From: an uncultured Collinsella sp.
GTDB lineage: Bacteria > Actinomycetota > Coriobacteriia > Coriobacteriales > Coriobacteriaceae
Assembly: GCA_959601045.1 (NCBI GenBank)
Contig: CAUGNZ010000005.1
Location: 17,077 to 81,076 of the forward strand
Reading direction: 5' to 3'
DNA length: 64,000 nt
Shown here: positions 43,185 to 51,807 of the stretch, piece after piece
Position numbering within the stretch: position 1 is the stretch's first letter
How the letters are laid out: each line of letters begins with the position of its first letter
Notes under the pieces: generated by a model
Seen by the model: the letters and a program-made list of their open reading frames with translations, nothing else
Told to the model about the DNA's origin: nothing
Databases searched by the model: none
Made by a program: the position numbers and the translations under genes

Positions 43185-43903
43185 TCATCACCCTCTTTGG
43201 CGATCGGGTCAGCGGTAGTCGCGGTAGCCACGCCAGCATCAACCGCAGCGGAAGCATCCTGCACCTGAGTCCTAGCCGTCACCGGTGCCGAACCAACCTG
43301 AATATCCCCGCGTGCCCAATCACCATCGAGTGCACGCGCCACCCAGTGATAGATGGGAATCGTAAAGAAGATCAGCGCGGCAAAGGGGCCGGCACCAAAC
43401 GGGAACATCAGCAAAAAGAACAGCAGCCAACACACAGCCCAATACGGGAACGACTGGAACGGACCCTTCACCGGAGTCGAGCCAACCGCACCGCCACTCG
43501 TCGCCTGCGCCGTAGCGGCATTGGCGGCCTGTGCACTCCAGCTTGCCGCTTGCGCCGCCTTGGCCGCAGCATCACTCGCCTGCGTTGCCGCCTCGGTAGC
43601 GCGTGCCGCCGCCTCGTGGGTACGGGCACGCTCCGCCGCCTCGGCCTCGCGCTGACGGGCGCGGTCCTCGTTCTCAAACTCGATATCGTCCTCGATCTCA
43701 TCGCTCGGATTGAGCAGCTCATCCAGACTCACACCATAGAGCTTGGCGAGCGAAATCAGGTTCTCGGTATCGGGCGAGCTCTCCGCGCGCTCCCATTTAC
43801 TGACCGCTTGGCGTGACAGTCCCAGCTTTCGCGCCAATCCTTCTTGGCTAAAGCCCTTGCTGCGGCGAAGGTCGGCGAGCCGCTGAGCAGTTTCTACATT
43901 CAT
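43181..43903 (-). CDS. XRE-family regulator with C-terminal membrane segments
   Basis: Seen: 240 residues; the ATG at 43903 follows AGGAGG. Residues 5-65 are a Cro/CI helix-turn-helix (RLADLRRSKGFSQEGLARKL, then LSRQAVSKWERAESSPDTEN). A long Ala/Glu-rich helical stretch (about 70-140, AERARTHEAAARATEAATQA) follows, then two hydrophobic helices (SFPYWAVCWLLFFLLMFPFG; PFAALIFFTIPIYHWVARAL) and a cytoplasmic tail. Known: HTH-plus-transmembrane XRE proteins act as membrane-tethered one-component regulators. Overlap ATGA with the DUF4097 gene. It may sense an envelope signal through its membrane part; inference only. Confidence 0.88.
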   Translation of the reverse strand: MNVETAQRLADLRRSKGFSQEGLARKLGLSRQAVSKWERAESSPDTENLISLAKLYGVSLDELLNPSDEIEDDIEFENEDRARQREAEAAERARTHEAAARATEAATQASDAAAKAAQAASWSAQAANAATAQATSGGAVGSTPVKGPFQSFPYWAVCWLLFFLLMFPFGAGPFAALIFFTIPIYHWVARALDGDWARGDIQVGSAPVTARTQVQDASAAVDAGVATATTADPIAKEGDE

Positions 43904-44170
43904 GGTTCCTCCTATGCGATGCCAGCCGTGCCGCCGGACCGTTTTTGTTTTTAAGGCGCCTTGCACAGTTAAAAATCTATCCGCCACCGCCAAAAGCATG
44001 CCACCTATTCTAGTGAGATTTTTGACAACCGGCGGTTGCGGGCACATATGAGCTGCGGAAATGTGTCCAAACAAAGCAATGACCCACAGCTCGGTTGTCC
44101 CCGTTGCGGCGTAAACGGTAGTATGGTCGTACTGTTTATTCCGCACCGCCAACGGAGGGAGTTCCGCGCC

Positions 44171-45043
44171 GTGAACCGCGATTTCGCCTCATCGCTCATC
44201 CAGCTCAACAACACGTTCTATCGCGAGCACTCCGCCTCCTTCTCCGATACGCGCCAGGCCCCGTGGCCCGGCTGGGTGCGTACCATGGATATCGCGCTCG
44301 GGCAGCTCGACGTCGCCACGATCGAGCATCCCGTCCGTGTCTTTGATCTTGCCTGCGGAAATATGCGCTTTGAGAACTTTGCCGCCGGCGGCGCACTTGC
44401 CGCCAAGGGCGTCGACGGCACAAACCCCTCGGCAGATGTCAGCTGCCCGTTTGAGTTCTATGGTGTCGACTCGTGTCAGGACCTGGCCATCGATGCACGT
44501 GGCCACGCCCTGCGCATTCCCAACCTGCACTTCCAGGAACTCGATGTGCTCGACGCCCTCATGAAGCTCAACCCCGCCAAGACACCCGACGTGCTTTTCG
44601 ACGCCCCGCTCGCCGACATCTCGGTCTGCTTTGGATTTATGCACCACGTGCCGTCGTGCGAGTACCGCGTACGCGTGCTCGACGCCCTGGTGCGCCAGAC
44701 GCGCCCAGGCGGCATCATCGCCATCAGCTTTTGGGAGTTTATGAACGACGAGCGCATGGCGCGCAAGGCCGTTCGTGCCGAGGCCCGCGCCGAGCTCACC
44801 CCGCCGTTTGAGGGTTACGATTCCGCGCAGTTTGAAGCCGGCGACCATCTCATTGGCTGGCAAAACGACCGCCACGCCTACCGCTATTGCCATCACTTTG
44901 ACGATCAGCAGATCACCGACCTGGTGCGCGGCGTCCGTACGTTCTACAAGAGCGGCGAGGTCCCCGTGCGCGAGCTTGAGCGCTTCCATGCCGACGGTCG
45001 CAGCGGCGAGCTCAACCGCTATGTGATTCTCAAGCGTCTGTAG
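44171..45043 (+). CDS. Class I SAM-dependent methyltransferase
   Basis: Seen: 290 residues from a GTG at 44171 with GGAGGGAG nine bases upstream; upstream of it the frame is open but not protein-like. Motif I VRVFDLACGNMRFENF, then FEFYGVDSCQDLAIDA with the acidic residue for the ribose, HFQELDVLDALM, and ISVCFGFMHHVPSCEYRVRV followed by VRQTRPGGIIAISFW (motifs II-III). The C-terminal part has a His/Tyr-rich stretch (NDRHAYRYCHHFDDQQI). Known: class I methyltransferase, substrate unknown; its motif IV (FGFMHHVP) recalls tRNA- or quinone-modifying relatives. A TAGTATGGT near 44119 may be the -10. Separate from the trmB-like gene by 112 bp. Confidence 0.82.
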   Translation: MNRDFASSLIQLNNTFYREHSASFSDTRQAPWPGWVRTMDIALGQLDVATIEHPVRVFDLACGNMRFENFAAGGALAAKGVDGTNPSADVSCPFEFYGVDSCQDLAIDARGHALRIPNLHFQELDVLDALMKLNPAKTPDVLFDAPLADISVCFGFMHHVPSCEYRVRVLDALVRQTRPGGIIAISFWEFMNDERMARKAVRAEARAELTPPFEGYDSAQFEAGDHLIGWQNDRHAYRYCHHFDDQQITDLVRGVRTFYKSGEVPVRELERFHADGRSGELNRYVILKRL

Positions 45044-45046
45044 GCG

Positions 45047-45064
45047 TCAGCGACTCGTCGCTGA
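45047..45064 (+). terminator. Short hairpin after the methyltransferase gene
   Basis: TCAGCGAC pairs with GTCGCTGA (8 bp, 2-base loop as drawn); weak CTTTTG follows 11 bases later. Low certainty as a terminator. Confidence 0.4.
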
Positions 45065-45155
45065 GCCGCACCGCATCTTTTGGGCAAATCGCCCCCTTCT
45101 AACCCATCACCGGAACGTGCAGCCATGCGTTCCATACTTATGACCAAGGAGCCTC

Positions 45156-45995
45156 ATGGGAGCCGTCCACGTTCGCACGCCTAAGAACTTTGTACTCGAG
45201 GAGCGCCTGGAGCGCTACGCCGATGCGATTGAGACGAACCCCGAGGCCTATGCCGGAGATTGGCGCGAGGCCTGTGCGCCCGCAGGCAGCAAGCCTTTCG
45301 AACACCTTCATCTGGATCTTGGTTGTGGCAAGGGAACGTACCTTGTAGAGCGCGCGGCCCGCGAGCCAAACACGTTCTTTATCGGCATGGACCAGGAGCC
45401 CATCTGCATCGCCTATGCCGCACAGAAAATCTGCGAGCAGGAGCTGTCCAACGCACTTGTCCTGCCCCGAGGCGCCGCATCGCTGCCGCAGCTGTTTGCC
45501 GCAGGCGAGCTCGATGCCATCACCATCAACTTTCCCACGCCGCAGCCCAAGGCCAAGTACGCCAAAAAACGGCTCGTCCATGTCGACCACCTAATGCTGT
45601 ACCGTCCGCTCTTTTCAGCCGGTGCCACCGTCACACTGCGAACCGACAGTAAGCCATTGCGCGACTACGCCTTGGGGCAGTTTGCCGCGGCCGGCTACGA
45701 TACACTTTGGGTAAGTGACGACGTTCGCCGCGACCATCCCGAGCATCCCGAGACCGAGTACGAGTGCCGCACGCGCGAAATGGGTGCCGTCGTCTATGGC
45801 ATTTGCGCCACACCCGGCGCGCAGCCCACCGACGAACAGCTCACAGCGGGTCGCATGCAGGAGCAAAGTCTTGCCTGCTACCTGCCCGATAACCTCGATG
45901 AGCTCACCTATGTGCCTCTGGGCATGGAAGAAGCCGTCGAGAACTTTAGAAACCGCGCCCGCAAGGGCAAGAAGCGCTTACCGCAGGAGTCCTAG
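45156..45995 (+). CDS. trmB: TrmB-like tRNA (guanine-N7-)-methyltransferase
   Basis: Seen: 279 residues. SAM motif HLDLGCGKGTYLVERAA, FFIGMDQEPICIA, then ITINFPTPQPKAKYAKKRLV and LMLYRPLFSAGATVTLRTD, and near the end TEYECRTREMGAVVYGI. The order matches TrmB, which methylates G46 of tRNA. One oddity: TrmB normally has FPDPWxK in the catalytic loop, with an essential Asp; here it reads FPTPQPK, so both the Asp and the Trp are replaced. The protein is also longer (about 220-240 is usual), with a 40-residue C-terminal extension ending RKGKKRLPQES. Activity or specificity may therefore differ. The next feature downstream is a 123-bp inverted-repeat element (46061). Confidence 0.8.
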   Translation: MGAVHVRTPKNFVLEERLERYADAIETNPEAYAGDWREACAPAGSKPFEHLHLDLGCGKGTYLVERAAREPNTFFIGMDQEPICIAYAAQKICEQELSNALVLPRGAASLPQLFAAGELDAITINFPTPQPKAKYAKKRLVHVDHLMLYRPLFSAGATVTLRTDSKPLRDYALGQFAAAGYDTLWVSDDVRRDHPEHPETEYECRTREMGAVVYGICATPGAQPTDEQLTAGRMQEQSLACYLPDNLDELTYVPLGMEEAVENFRNRARKGKKRLPQES

Positions 45996-46060
45996 GGGCT
46001 TCTGATGGTCGCGGCATCGGCAGACAAGCGCAAATAAGCGCCAGCGAACGATCCTCAGAC

Positions 46061-46183
46061 CTAAGTGAGTAGACTTTTTAGCAATAGCCAAGCACAACCC
46101 GCATAGCGAAAACTAAAACCGCAGGTAGAGCCCTTGCGCAAAAGCCATGTGCTCGCGATATTGCAAAAAGTCTACTCACTTAG
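46061..46183. repeat. 123-bp inverted-repeat element, copy A
   Basis: Ends CTAAGTGAGTAGACTTTTT (46061-46079) and its perfect complement AAAAAGTCTACTCACTTAG (46165-46183). The internal motif AAAACCGCAGGTAGA starts 54 bases from the left end. Copies B (59107) and C (60527) have the same length and offset. Located 65 bp after the trmB-like stop and 124 bp before the helicase start. Confidence 0.88.
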
Positions 46184-46307
46184 CTGGCAACTGCACCAAA
46201 CGGCTGGGCAGAACGCCCATTTCCTGCATTTTCTTTCGCGCTGGCGCCCCGCACCGCCGCTACGCCATAATGGATGGCGGACAAACGGCGAGAGAAAGTA
46301 CCCCCAC

Positions 46308-48989
46308 ATGGCACAGACCACGATAGATACCGCCGCCAGCACCGTCTCTGGCGCCGGCGCCGCCAGCTCATTCTCGGGCGGCACGGGAACCGAAGCCGAA
46401 TTCGGCTCACTCGGTGCGCTCTCCCCCACCTGGTGGGAGCCCGAGGACGGCAGCGAGCCCGAACCGTGGCTCACGCCCGACCAGGCCTTCGAGCGCTTCT
46501 TTGAATGGACGAGCAATCGCGGTATTGAGCTGTGGGACCACCAAGAAGAGGCCCTCATGGATCTAGCCGCCGGCGATCACGTCATTCTGGGCACGCCGAC
46601 CGGCTCGGGCAAGTCGCTTGTCGCGCTAGGTATGCTCTTTATGGGCATGGCGCAGGGCAAGCGCTGCTACTACACGGCTCCTATCAAGGCTCTGGTCAGC
46701 GAGAAGTTTTTCGACTTGGTGCAGGTGCTCGGCCGCGATAACGTCGGTATGATCACCGGCGACACGCATATCAACACCAAGGCGCCCGTCATCTGCTGCA
46801 CGGCAGAGATCCTTGCCAACGACGCACTGCGCGAGGGCGAAGATGCCGATGTTGGCTGCGTCGCCATGGACGAGTTCCACTACTTTGCCGACCCTGATCG
46901 CGGTTGGGCCTGGCAGGTGCCGCTGCTCACCCTGCCTCACACGCAATTCATGCTCATGAGCGCCACGCTCGGCGATGTCACCGCGATTGCCGCCTCACTC
47001 GAGGAACACACCGGCGCTACCTGCGACTTGGTCGTCGATGCCCCACGCCCTGTGCCGCTGAGCTACGACTATGTGACGACCTCCCTCGAGGGCACCGTCG
47101 AGCTCGCGATGCGCCGCGGCGAGGCCCCGCTCTACATCGTGCACTTTAGCCAGGATGCCGCCCTTGCGACGGCACAGTCGCTCGCCAATTTTGGCATCGC
47201 CAGCAAGGAGCAGCGCGAGGCTATTAAAGAAGCCGCCAAAGGCACCAGCTTCTCCACAGCCTTTGGCAAGATTCTCAAGCGCCTGCTCGGATGCGGCGTC
47301 GGCGTGCACCATGCCGGCATGCTGCCGCGCTATCGTCTGCTGGTCGAGCGCTTAGCGCAGCAGGGCCTGCTGCCTGTCATCTGCGGCACCGATACGCTCG
47401 GCGTCGGCATCAACGTGCCCATCCACACCGTGGTGCTCACCGCGCTCACAAAGTTCGACGGCTACAAGATGCGTCGCCTACGCGCCCGCGAGTTCCACCA
47501 GATTGCCGGCCGCGCCGGCCGCTCGGGCTTCGATACCGAGGGCATGGTGATTGCCGAAGCACCCGAGCACGAGATCGAGAATGCCAAGCTTATGGCCAAG
47601 GCGGGCGACGACCCCAAAAAGCTCCGTAAGATTAAAAAGAAAAAGGCCCCCGAGGGCTTTGTCTCCTGGAACAAGCAAACCTTTGAACGCCTGATCGAGA
47701 CGCAGCCCGAGACGCTCAAGCCGCGCCTGCGCATCACGCACTCTATGGTAATTAGCGTGGTCGAGCAGGGCGGTAACGCCCGCGCCCGCGTGCACGACCT
47801 TATCGAGACAAGCCTGCAGACCCCCGAGGAAAAGGCCAAGCTTGAGGTTCGCGCCGACGAAATCTTCGCCACGCTTATCGATTCCGGCGTCGTCGTGCGC
47901 ACCGAAGTGCCGCCCGCGCCGGATGCCCCGGCCGACGCCGCACCGGACATCGACTATGCGCTGACGGTCGATCTGCCCGAGGACTTCGCACTCGACCAGC
48001 CGCTCTCGCCGTTTTTGCTTGCCGCGCTGGAGTTGCTCGATCCCGAGAGCGAGACCTATACCATGGATCTAATCTCAATGGTCGAGGCAACGCTCGAGGA
48101 TCCCAAGCAGGTGCTGCGCGCACAGGAGCGCGCCGCACGCGATCGCGCTATGGCCGAGATGAAGGCCGACGACATCGAGTATGAGGAGCGCTTGGAGCGC
48201 ATTCAAGACGTCACGTACGAAAAGCCGCTCGAGGATTTGCTCGACGCCGCCTTTGACAAGTACTGCCAGGAAGTACCCTGGGCAAACGACTACCAGCTCT
48301 CTCCCAAGAGCGTCCTGCGCGATATGCTGGAAAGCGCAAGCGATTTTAAGGGCTACATTCAAAAGCTGGGCATTGCCCGCTCCGAAGGCATTTTGCTGCG
48401 CTACCTGGCAGAGGCTTACCGTTCGCTCGATCGCACCGTGCCCATCGAGAAGCGCGACGAGCGTCTGCGCGACATTATCTCGTGGCTGGGCTTTGTGGTG
48501 CGCTCGGTGGACTCGAGCCTAGTGGACGAGTGGGAGAACGCCGGCAACCCGGCCGCACTCGACGCCGCGCCGCCGCAGGGCATCGACGAGGTCGTGGCGG
48601 ACCGCCGTGGCTGCACGCTGCTGGTGCGCAACGCACTCTTCCGCCGCGTGACCCTTGCCGCCCGCGGGCACGTGCGCGACCTAGGTGACCTCGACGACGA
48701 CTGGGGCATGAGCGAAATCCGTTGGCAAAAAGCGCTCGATGCCTATCATGAGCAGCACGAGGAGATTCTTACCAACGGCGACGCGCGCTCCTCTGCTATG
48801 TTCTCGATCGACGAGAGCGACGAGAAGGCCGACCACCTATGGCATGTGCACCAGGTCTTTGCCGACGAGGACGGCGACCACGACTTTGGCATCATGGGCG
48901 ATGTCGATCTGGACGCCACGCAAGACGGCGGCGAGGTCGTCTTCAAAAACTACCGCGTCGGCTTTATCGAGGACTTGCTCGAGGACTAG
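46308..48989 (+). CDS. Ski2/Dob1-like superfamily 2 helicase (DUF3516 type)
   Basis: Seen: 893 residues; the ATG at 46308 has GAGAGAAAG upstream. A 60-residue N-terminal region, then motif I LGTPTGSGKSLVALG, Ia YTAPIKALVSEKFF, II VAMDEFHYF (DEFH), III LMSATLGD; domain 2 has VHHAGMLPRYRLLVERL, GTDTLGVGINVPIHTVV and QIAGRAGRSG. After that a long C-terminal region (about 500-893) includes a KKLRKIKKKKAPEGF segment and a helical DUF3516-like part. Known: actinobacterial Ski2-like RNA helicases of this layout are probably involved in RNA processing or decay; the exact job is not known. A TAATGG at 46268 may be the -10. A strong terminator follows. Confidence 0.9.
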   Translation: MAQTTIDTAASTVSGAGAASSFSGGTGTEAEFGSLGALSPTWWEPEDGSEPEPWLTPDQAFERFFEWTSNRGIELWDHQEEALMDLAAGDHVILGTPTGSGKSLVALGMLFMGMAQGKRCYYTAPIKALVSEKFFDLVQVLGRDNVGMITGDTHINTKAPVICCTAEILANDALREGEDADVGCVAMDEFHYFADPDRGWAWQVPLLTLPHTQFMLMSATLGDVTAIAASLEEHTGATCDLVVDAPRPVPLSYDYVTTSLEGTVELAMRRGEAPLYIVHFSQDAALATAQSLANFGIASKEQREAIKEAAKGTSFSTAFGKILKRLLGCGVGVHHAGMLPRYRLLVERLAQQGLLPVICGTDTLGVGINVPIHTVVLTALTKFDGYKMRRLRAREFHQIAGRAGRSGFDTEGMVIAEAPEHEIENAKLMAKAGDDPKKLRKIKKKKAPEGFVSWNKQTFERLIETQPETLKPRLRITHSMVISVVEQGGNARARVHDLIETSLQTPEEKAKLEVRADEIFATLIDSGVVVRTEVPPAPDAPADAAPDIDYALTVDLPEDFALDQPLSPFLLAALELLDPESETYTMDLISMVEATLEDPKQVLRAQERAARDRAMAEMKADDIEYEERLERIQDVTYEKPLEDLLDAAFDKYCQEVPWANDYQLSPKSVLRDMLESASDFKGYIQKLGIARSEGILLRYLAEAYRSLDRTVPIEKRDERLRDIISWLGFVVRSVDSSLVDEWENAGNPAALDAAPPQGIDEVVADRRGCTLLVRNALFRRVTLAARGHVRDLGDLDDDWGMSEIRWQKALDAYHEQHEEILTNGDARSSAMFSIDESDEKADHLWHVHQVFADEDGDHDFGIMGDVDLDATQDGGEVVFKNYRVGFIEDLLED

Positions 48990-49012
48990 CCGAACATATT
49001 GAAGCGAAACGA

Positions 49013-49050
49013 AGCGGGGCCGCTGGCAACATCGCCGGCGGCCCCGCTTT
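49013..49050 (+). terminator. Intrinsic terminator of the Ski2-like helicase gene
   Basis: AGCGGGGCCGC pairs with GCGGCCCCGCT across a 14-base loop, then TTTTAC. The minus-strand DUF2130 gene ends 19 bases later. Confidence 0.88.
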
Positions 49051-49068
49051 TACACGATCTGCTATGCC

Positions 49069-50826
49069 CTACTCGGCATCCTCGACCTCATACGAATCTG
49101 CCTCGGCCGGATCATCGTTTGTCTCTGGCGCGGCCTCGCGCGCCTCGTCAAACGCGGCCTTCATGGTTTTGTTGCCCCATGTGAGCTTGCGAATGGTAAG
49201 ATCGTCGGCTTTCTTGTTGGCCAGGCGCAGATTGTTCTCGGAGGACAGCAACGCCTCCTTGGTTTTTTGCAGATGGCTAATCGTCTTGTCAATCTCATCG
49301 ATCGCCGTCTGGAACTTGCGGCTCGCGATCTCGTAGTTACGACCGAAATCATTCTTGAACTTTTCCATCTTGGCTTCGAAGTTCGTGACATCGATATTCT
49401 GCTGTTTGTACTCCGCTAGCTCCTGCTTATAGCGCAGCGAACCCATGGCGGCGTTGCGCAGCAGCGTAATCATGGGAATGAAGAACTGCGGGCGGATCAC
49501 GTACATCTTCTCATAGCGGTAACTCACGTCGACGATGCCCGCGTTATAGAGCTCACTCTCAGGCTCCAGCAGGGTGCAGAGCACCGCATACTCGCAGCCT
49601 TTCTGGCAACGATCGTGATCGAGTTTCTTAAAGAAGTCCTCGTTTTTATGCTTGGTCGCGGTCTCATCGTTCTCGTTTTTCATCTCGAACATAATCGAGA
49701 TGATCTCGTTGCCGCTCGCATCGCACTCACGGAAAATGAAGTCTCCCTTGGTGCCCTCGGACGCATCGTTATCCTTCTCGAAATACGCATTGGGAAACGC
49801 CGTCATGCGCAGACGGTTAAACTCGGTCTCGCAATGCTGCTCGAGCGACTCGCCCACCATCTTGGTAGACAGGCGAACCTTCATGTCCTTAAGGCGCTCG
49901 ATCTCTTCATCCTTGTAACGAATCAGGTCATCGCTCGCGCGCTTGGCCTGCGCAAGCTCGAGCTCGTGTGCTGCTCTGGCCTGTTCCTCGCGCGAATCGC
50001 GCACCGCCAGCTCGCTCGTGAGCTTTGCGCGGGCCTCATCGCGCTCTCGCTCCGCCGCGGCGACCGCCTCCGATAGGTTCATTTTTGCCATCAGTTCCTG
50101 CTCGCGCAGCTGGGCGCGCAGGCCCTCGGCCTCCTGCTCAGACTGAGCCTTTGCGGCGGAAAACTTCTCCTGCACCTTCGCGCGGTAGTCTGTGAGTGTG
50201 CGTTCGGCCTCGCTGCGAGCGACATCGAGCTCACGCTGAGACTCGGCCGCGGCAGCGGCAAGCGCCATCTCCTGGGCCTTGTCCGCCGCGGCAAGCTTGG
50301 CCTGCAACTCGGCAATCTGGGCATCTCGTGCAGCTACATCGTTTTGAGCAGCATTACGCGCCGCCGACTCGGCAAGCTTGGCTTCGTCATCCTTGCGCCC
50401 CAGCTGCGCACGCAAGTTGTCGATTTCGCGCTGGAGCTCGGCGTTCTCCTTTTGAGCGTCGGCACGGGCCTCAACCGCCGCGCGCTGGCTTGCGCTCTCG
50501 CGCTCTGCGGCAGCGCCCTCGAGCTTGGCGTGCAGCTCGGCAAGCTCCGCATCGCGCTTGGCGAGCTCTTGCGCCAGCTGTTGAGCTGCGGCGTTCTTCT
50601 GCTCGACAAGCTGAGCATCGCGCTGAGACTCTGCCCTTTGCAAAGCAGCCGTCGAGCGTGAGCGTTCAAGCTCCAACGCCTGCTCGCCCTCGCGCTGGAC
50701 TGCCTTCACACGCTCGTCCAGGTCGCGCGAGAACTCGGCATCGCGCACCTGCTTGACGATATCCGCATAACCGGACGCATCGACCTTAAAAACTTCGCCG
50801 CAATGCGGGCACTTGATCTCGTTCAT
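49069..50826 (-). CDS. DUF2130 protein, zinc-ribbon-like start, long coiled coil, restriction-fold C-terminal domain
   Basis: Seen: 585 residues. Starts MNEIKCPHCGEVFKVD, a CxxC pair like a half zinc ribbon. Residues about 35-300 are one continuous charged coiled coil rich in Ala/Glu/Arg (AQQLAQELAKRDAELAELHA). The C-terminal DUF2130 domain has CETEFNRLRMTAFPNAYFEK, TKGDFIFRE, IISIMFEMKNENDE (D...ExK arrangement of a PD-(D/E)XK nuclease-like core) and KLDHDRCQKGCEYAVLCTL. The ATG at 50826 follows AGGAGCTGCC. Known: DUF2130 proteins are widespread and uncharacterised; a DNA-related role is suggested only by the fold. Stand-alone gene between two terminators. Confidence 0.88.
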   Translation of the reverse strand: MNEIKCPHCGEVFKVDASGYADIVKQVRDAEFSRDLDERVKAVQREGEQALELERSRSTAALQRAESQRDAQLVEQKNAAAQQLAQELAKRDAELAELHAKLEGAAAERESASQRAAVEARADAQKENAELQREIDNLRAQLGRKDDEAKLAESAARNAAQNDVAARDAQIAELQAKLAAADKAQEMALAAAAAESQRELDVARSEAERTLTDYRAKVQEKFSAAKAQSEQEAEGLRAQLREQELMAKMNLSEAVAAAERERDEARAKLTSELAVRDSREEQARAAHELELAQAKRASDDLIRYKDEEIERLKDMKVRLSTKMVGESLEQHCETEFNRLRMTAFPNAYFEKDNDASEGTKGDFIFRECDASGNEIISIMFEMKNENDETATKHKNEDFFKKLDHDRCQKGCEYAVLCTLLEPESELYNAGIVDVSYRYEKMYVIRPQFFIPMITLLRNAAMGSLRYKQELAEYKQQNIDVTNFEAKMEKFKNDFGRNYEIASRKFQTAIDEIDKTISHLQKTKEALLSSENNLRLANKKADDLTIRKLTWGNKTMKAAFDEAREAAPETNDDPAEADSYEVEDAE

Positions 50827-50883
50827 GGCAGCTCCTCGATGGACGCAAATTTCAACCGCCTACACTCTACCGCGCCGCACGGA

Positions 50884-50919
50884 CAAAAAAGGCGCCGCCG
50901 CCATAATGGCAACGGCGCC
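50884..50919 (-). terminator. Intrinsic terminator of the chbG operon
   Basis: On the minus strand GGCGCCG/CGGCGCC with inner GCCAT/ATGGC pairs, followed by TTTTTTG. Confidence 0.88.
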
Positions 50920-50923
50920 AGAA

Positions 50924-50956
50924 CCACCACAAAGGTGACTGTCCCCTTTGTGGTGG
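50924..50956. repeat. Hairpin related to the 53-bp repeat family
   Basis: CCACCACAAAGG pairs perfectly with CCTTTGTGGTGG (12 bp, 9-base loop TGACTGTCC). The run CTGTCCCCTTT and following TTGGATC match positions 63913-63937 (CTGTCCCCTTTTGG...TTTGGATC). It lies 10 bases past the chbG stop. Confidence 0.6.
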
Positions 50957-50965
50957 CTTGGATCC

Positions 50966-51730
50966 TTACAGGTCGCGGTAGTCGATCAGGCGAAGATTGG
51001 GTTGAGACTCAAGCCAAGCGCAAAGCTCGGGGTCGATGAGTGCATCAACTTCCTTGGCACGATCGGTCGTAAGCGAGCTGCTCTCGAGGATAAAACGATC
51101 GAGATAGCCCGGATGGCACACAAAGACGACCGTCTCGCCGTCCTCCATCTCTCGAACCGCCTGCATAATCGAGTCCTTGGGTTCGTAGCCCGGCTCCATC
51201 GAGTGCATCACCATCCGCAGGTCGGTATCTCCGCAATGCACCACCGCCGTGGGGTCGAAGCTCGCCTTTTGCTCCTTAAGGCCCAGCTCTTGGGCAACCG
51301 TCGAGATCGCGCGGTTAAGGTTTTTGCTCATGACGGCATGGGCCTCAAAATAATCGGGTTCGCGGCCCACGATCTCGACAAAGCGGTCATGCTGCGCGCG
51401 AATCTCGATGCAGGCCTCGTCGAAGTCTATCAACTCCTCGCCGCGCTTAAAGTGCTCGCGGAAGGTACGGCTGCTATGGAACTCACCGTTCTCGTTGAGC
51501 ATGCTCGGAATGAGCGCCGGGTCGGCACACGGCTTGCCCAGGCATACGTTGGTATGCTGGCCCACCGCAATGCCGGCATCCGCCACGAGCGACCAGCCGC
51601 GCTCAGCTTCGGGCATATTGGGCATCAGGCCCGCCGAGCGCACCAGGCCCTCATTGATACTGCGGGCAATCCCCAAGTCAACGGCATACGAATAACCAAT
51701 ATCATCGGCACGAATGAGCAATTGCTTCAT
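50966..51730 (-). CDS. chbG: ChbG/YdjC-family carbohydrate deacetylase
   Basis: Seen: 254 residues starting MKQLLIRADDIGYSYAVDLG; RADDIG is the metal-binding D-D of the YdjC fold. GLMPNMPEAE, AVGQHTNVCLGKP (metal His) and EAHAVMSKNL, plus VVFVCHPGYLD near the end, complete the metal site set. Start: the ATG at 51730 has GGGGGT five bases upstream; the ATG at 51742 does not. Known: ChbG removes an acetyl group from chitobiose-6-phosphate-type sugars after PTS uptake. It lies 77 bp after a PTS permease on the same strand and is probably co-transcribed, so it likely processes the imported sugar. A terminator follows at 50884. Confidence 0.88.
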   Translation of the reverse strand: MKQLLIRADDIGYSYAVDLGIARSINEGLVRSAGLMPNMPEAERGWSLVADAGIAVGQHTNVCLGKPCADPALIPSMLNENGEFHSSRTFREHFKRGEELIDFDEACIEIRAQHDRFVEIVGREPDYFEAHAVMSKNLNRAISTVAQELGLKEQKASFDPTAVVHCGDTDLRMVMHSMEPGYEPKDSIMQAVREMEDGETVVFVCHPGYLDRFILESSSLTTDRAKEVDALIDPELCAWLESQPNLRLIDYRDL

Positions 51731-51807
51731 ATTGACCCCCATCTATGGAAAGGGGCACTTGAAGTGCAACCAAATGCCCCAGGCAATTATCTTACCGAAC
51801 AGACGCT

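Noticed and set aside
46061..46183. Classical MITE with target-site duplication
   Set aside because: No matching flanking duplications at any of the three copies, so I report it as an inverted-repeat element of unknown mobility.
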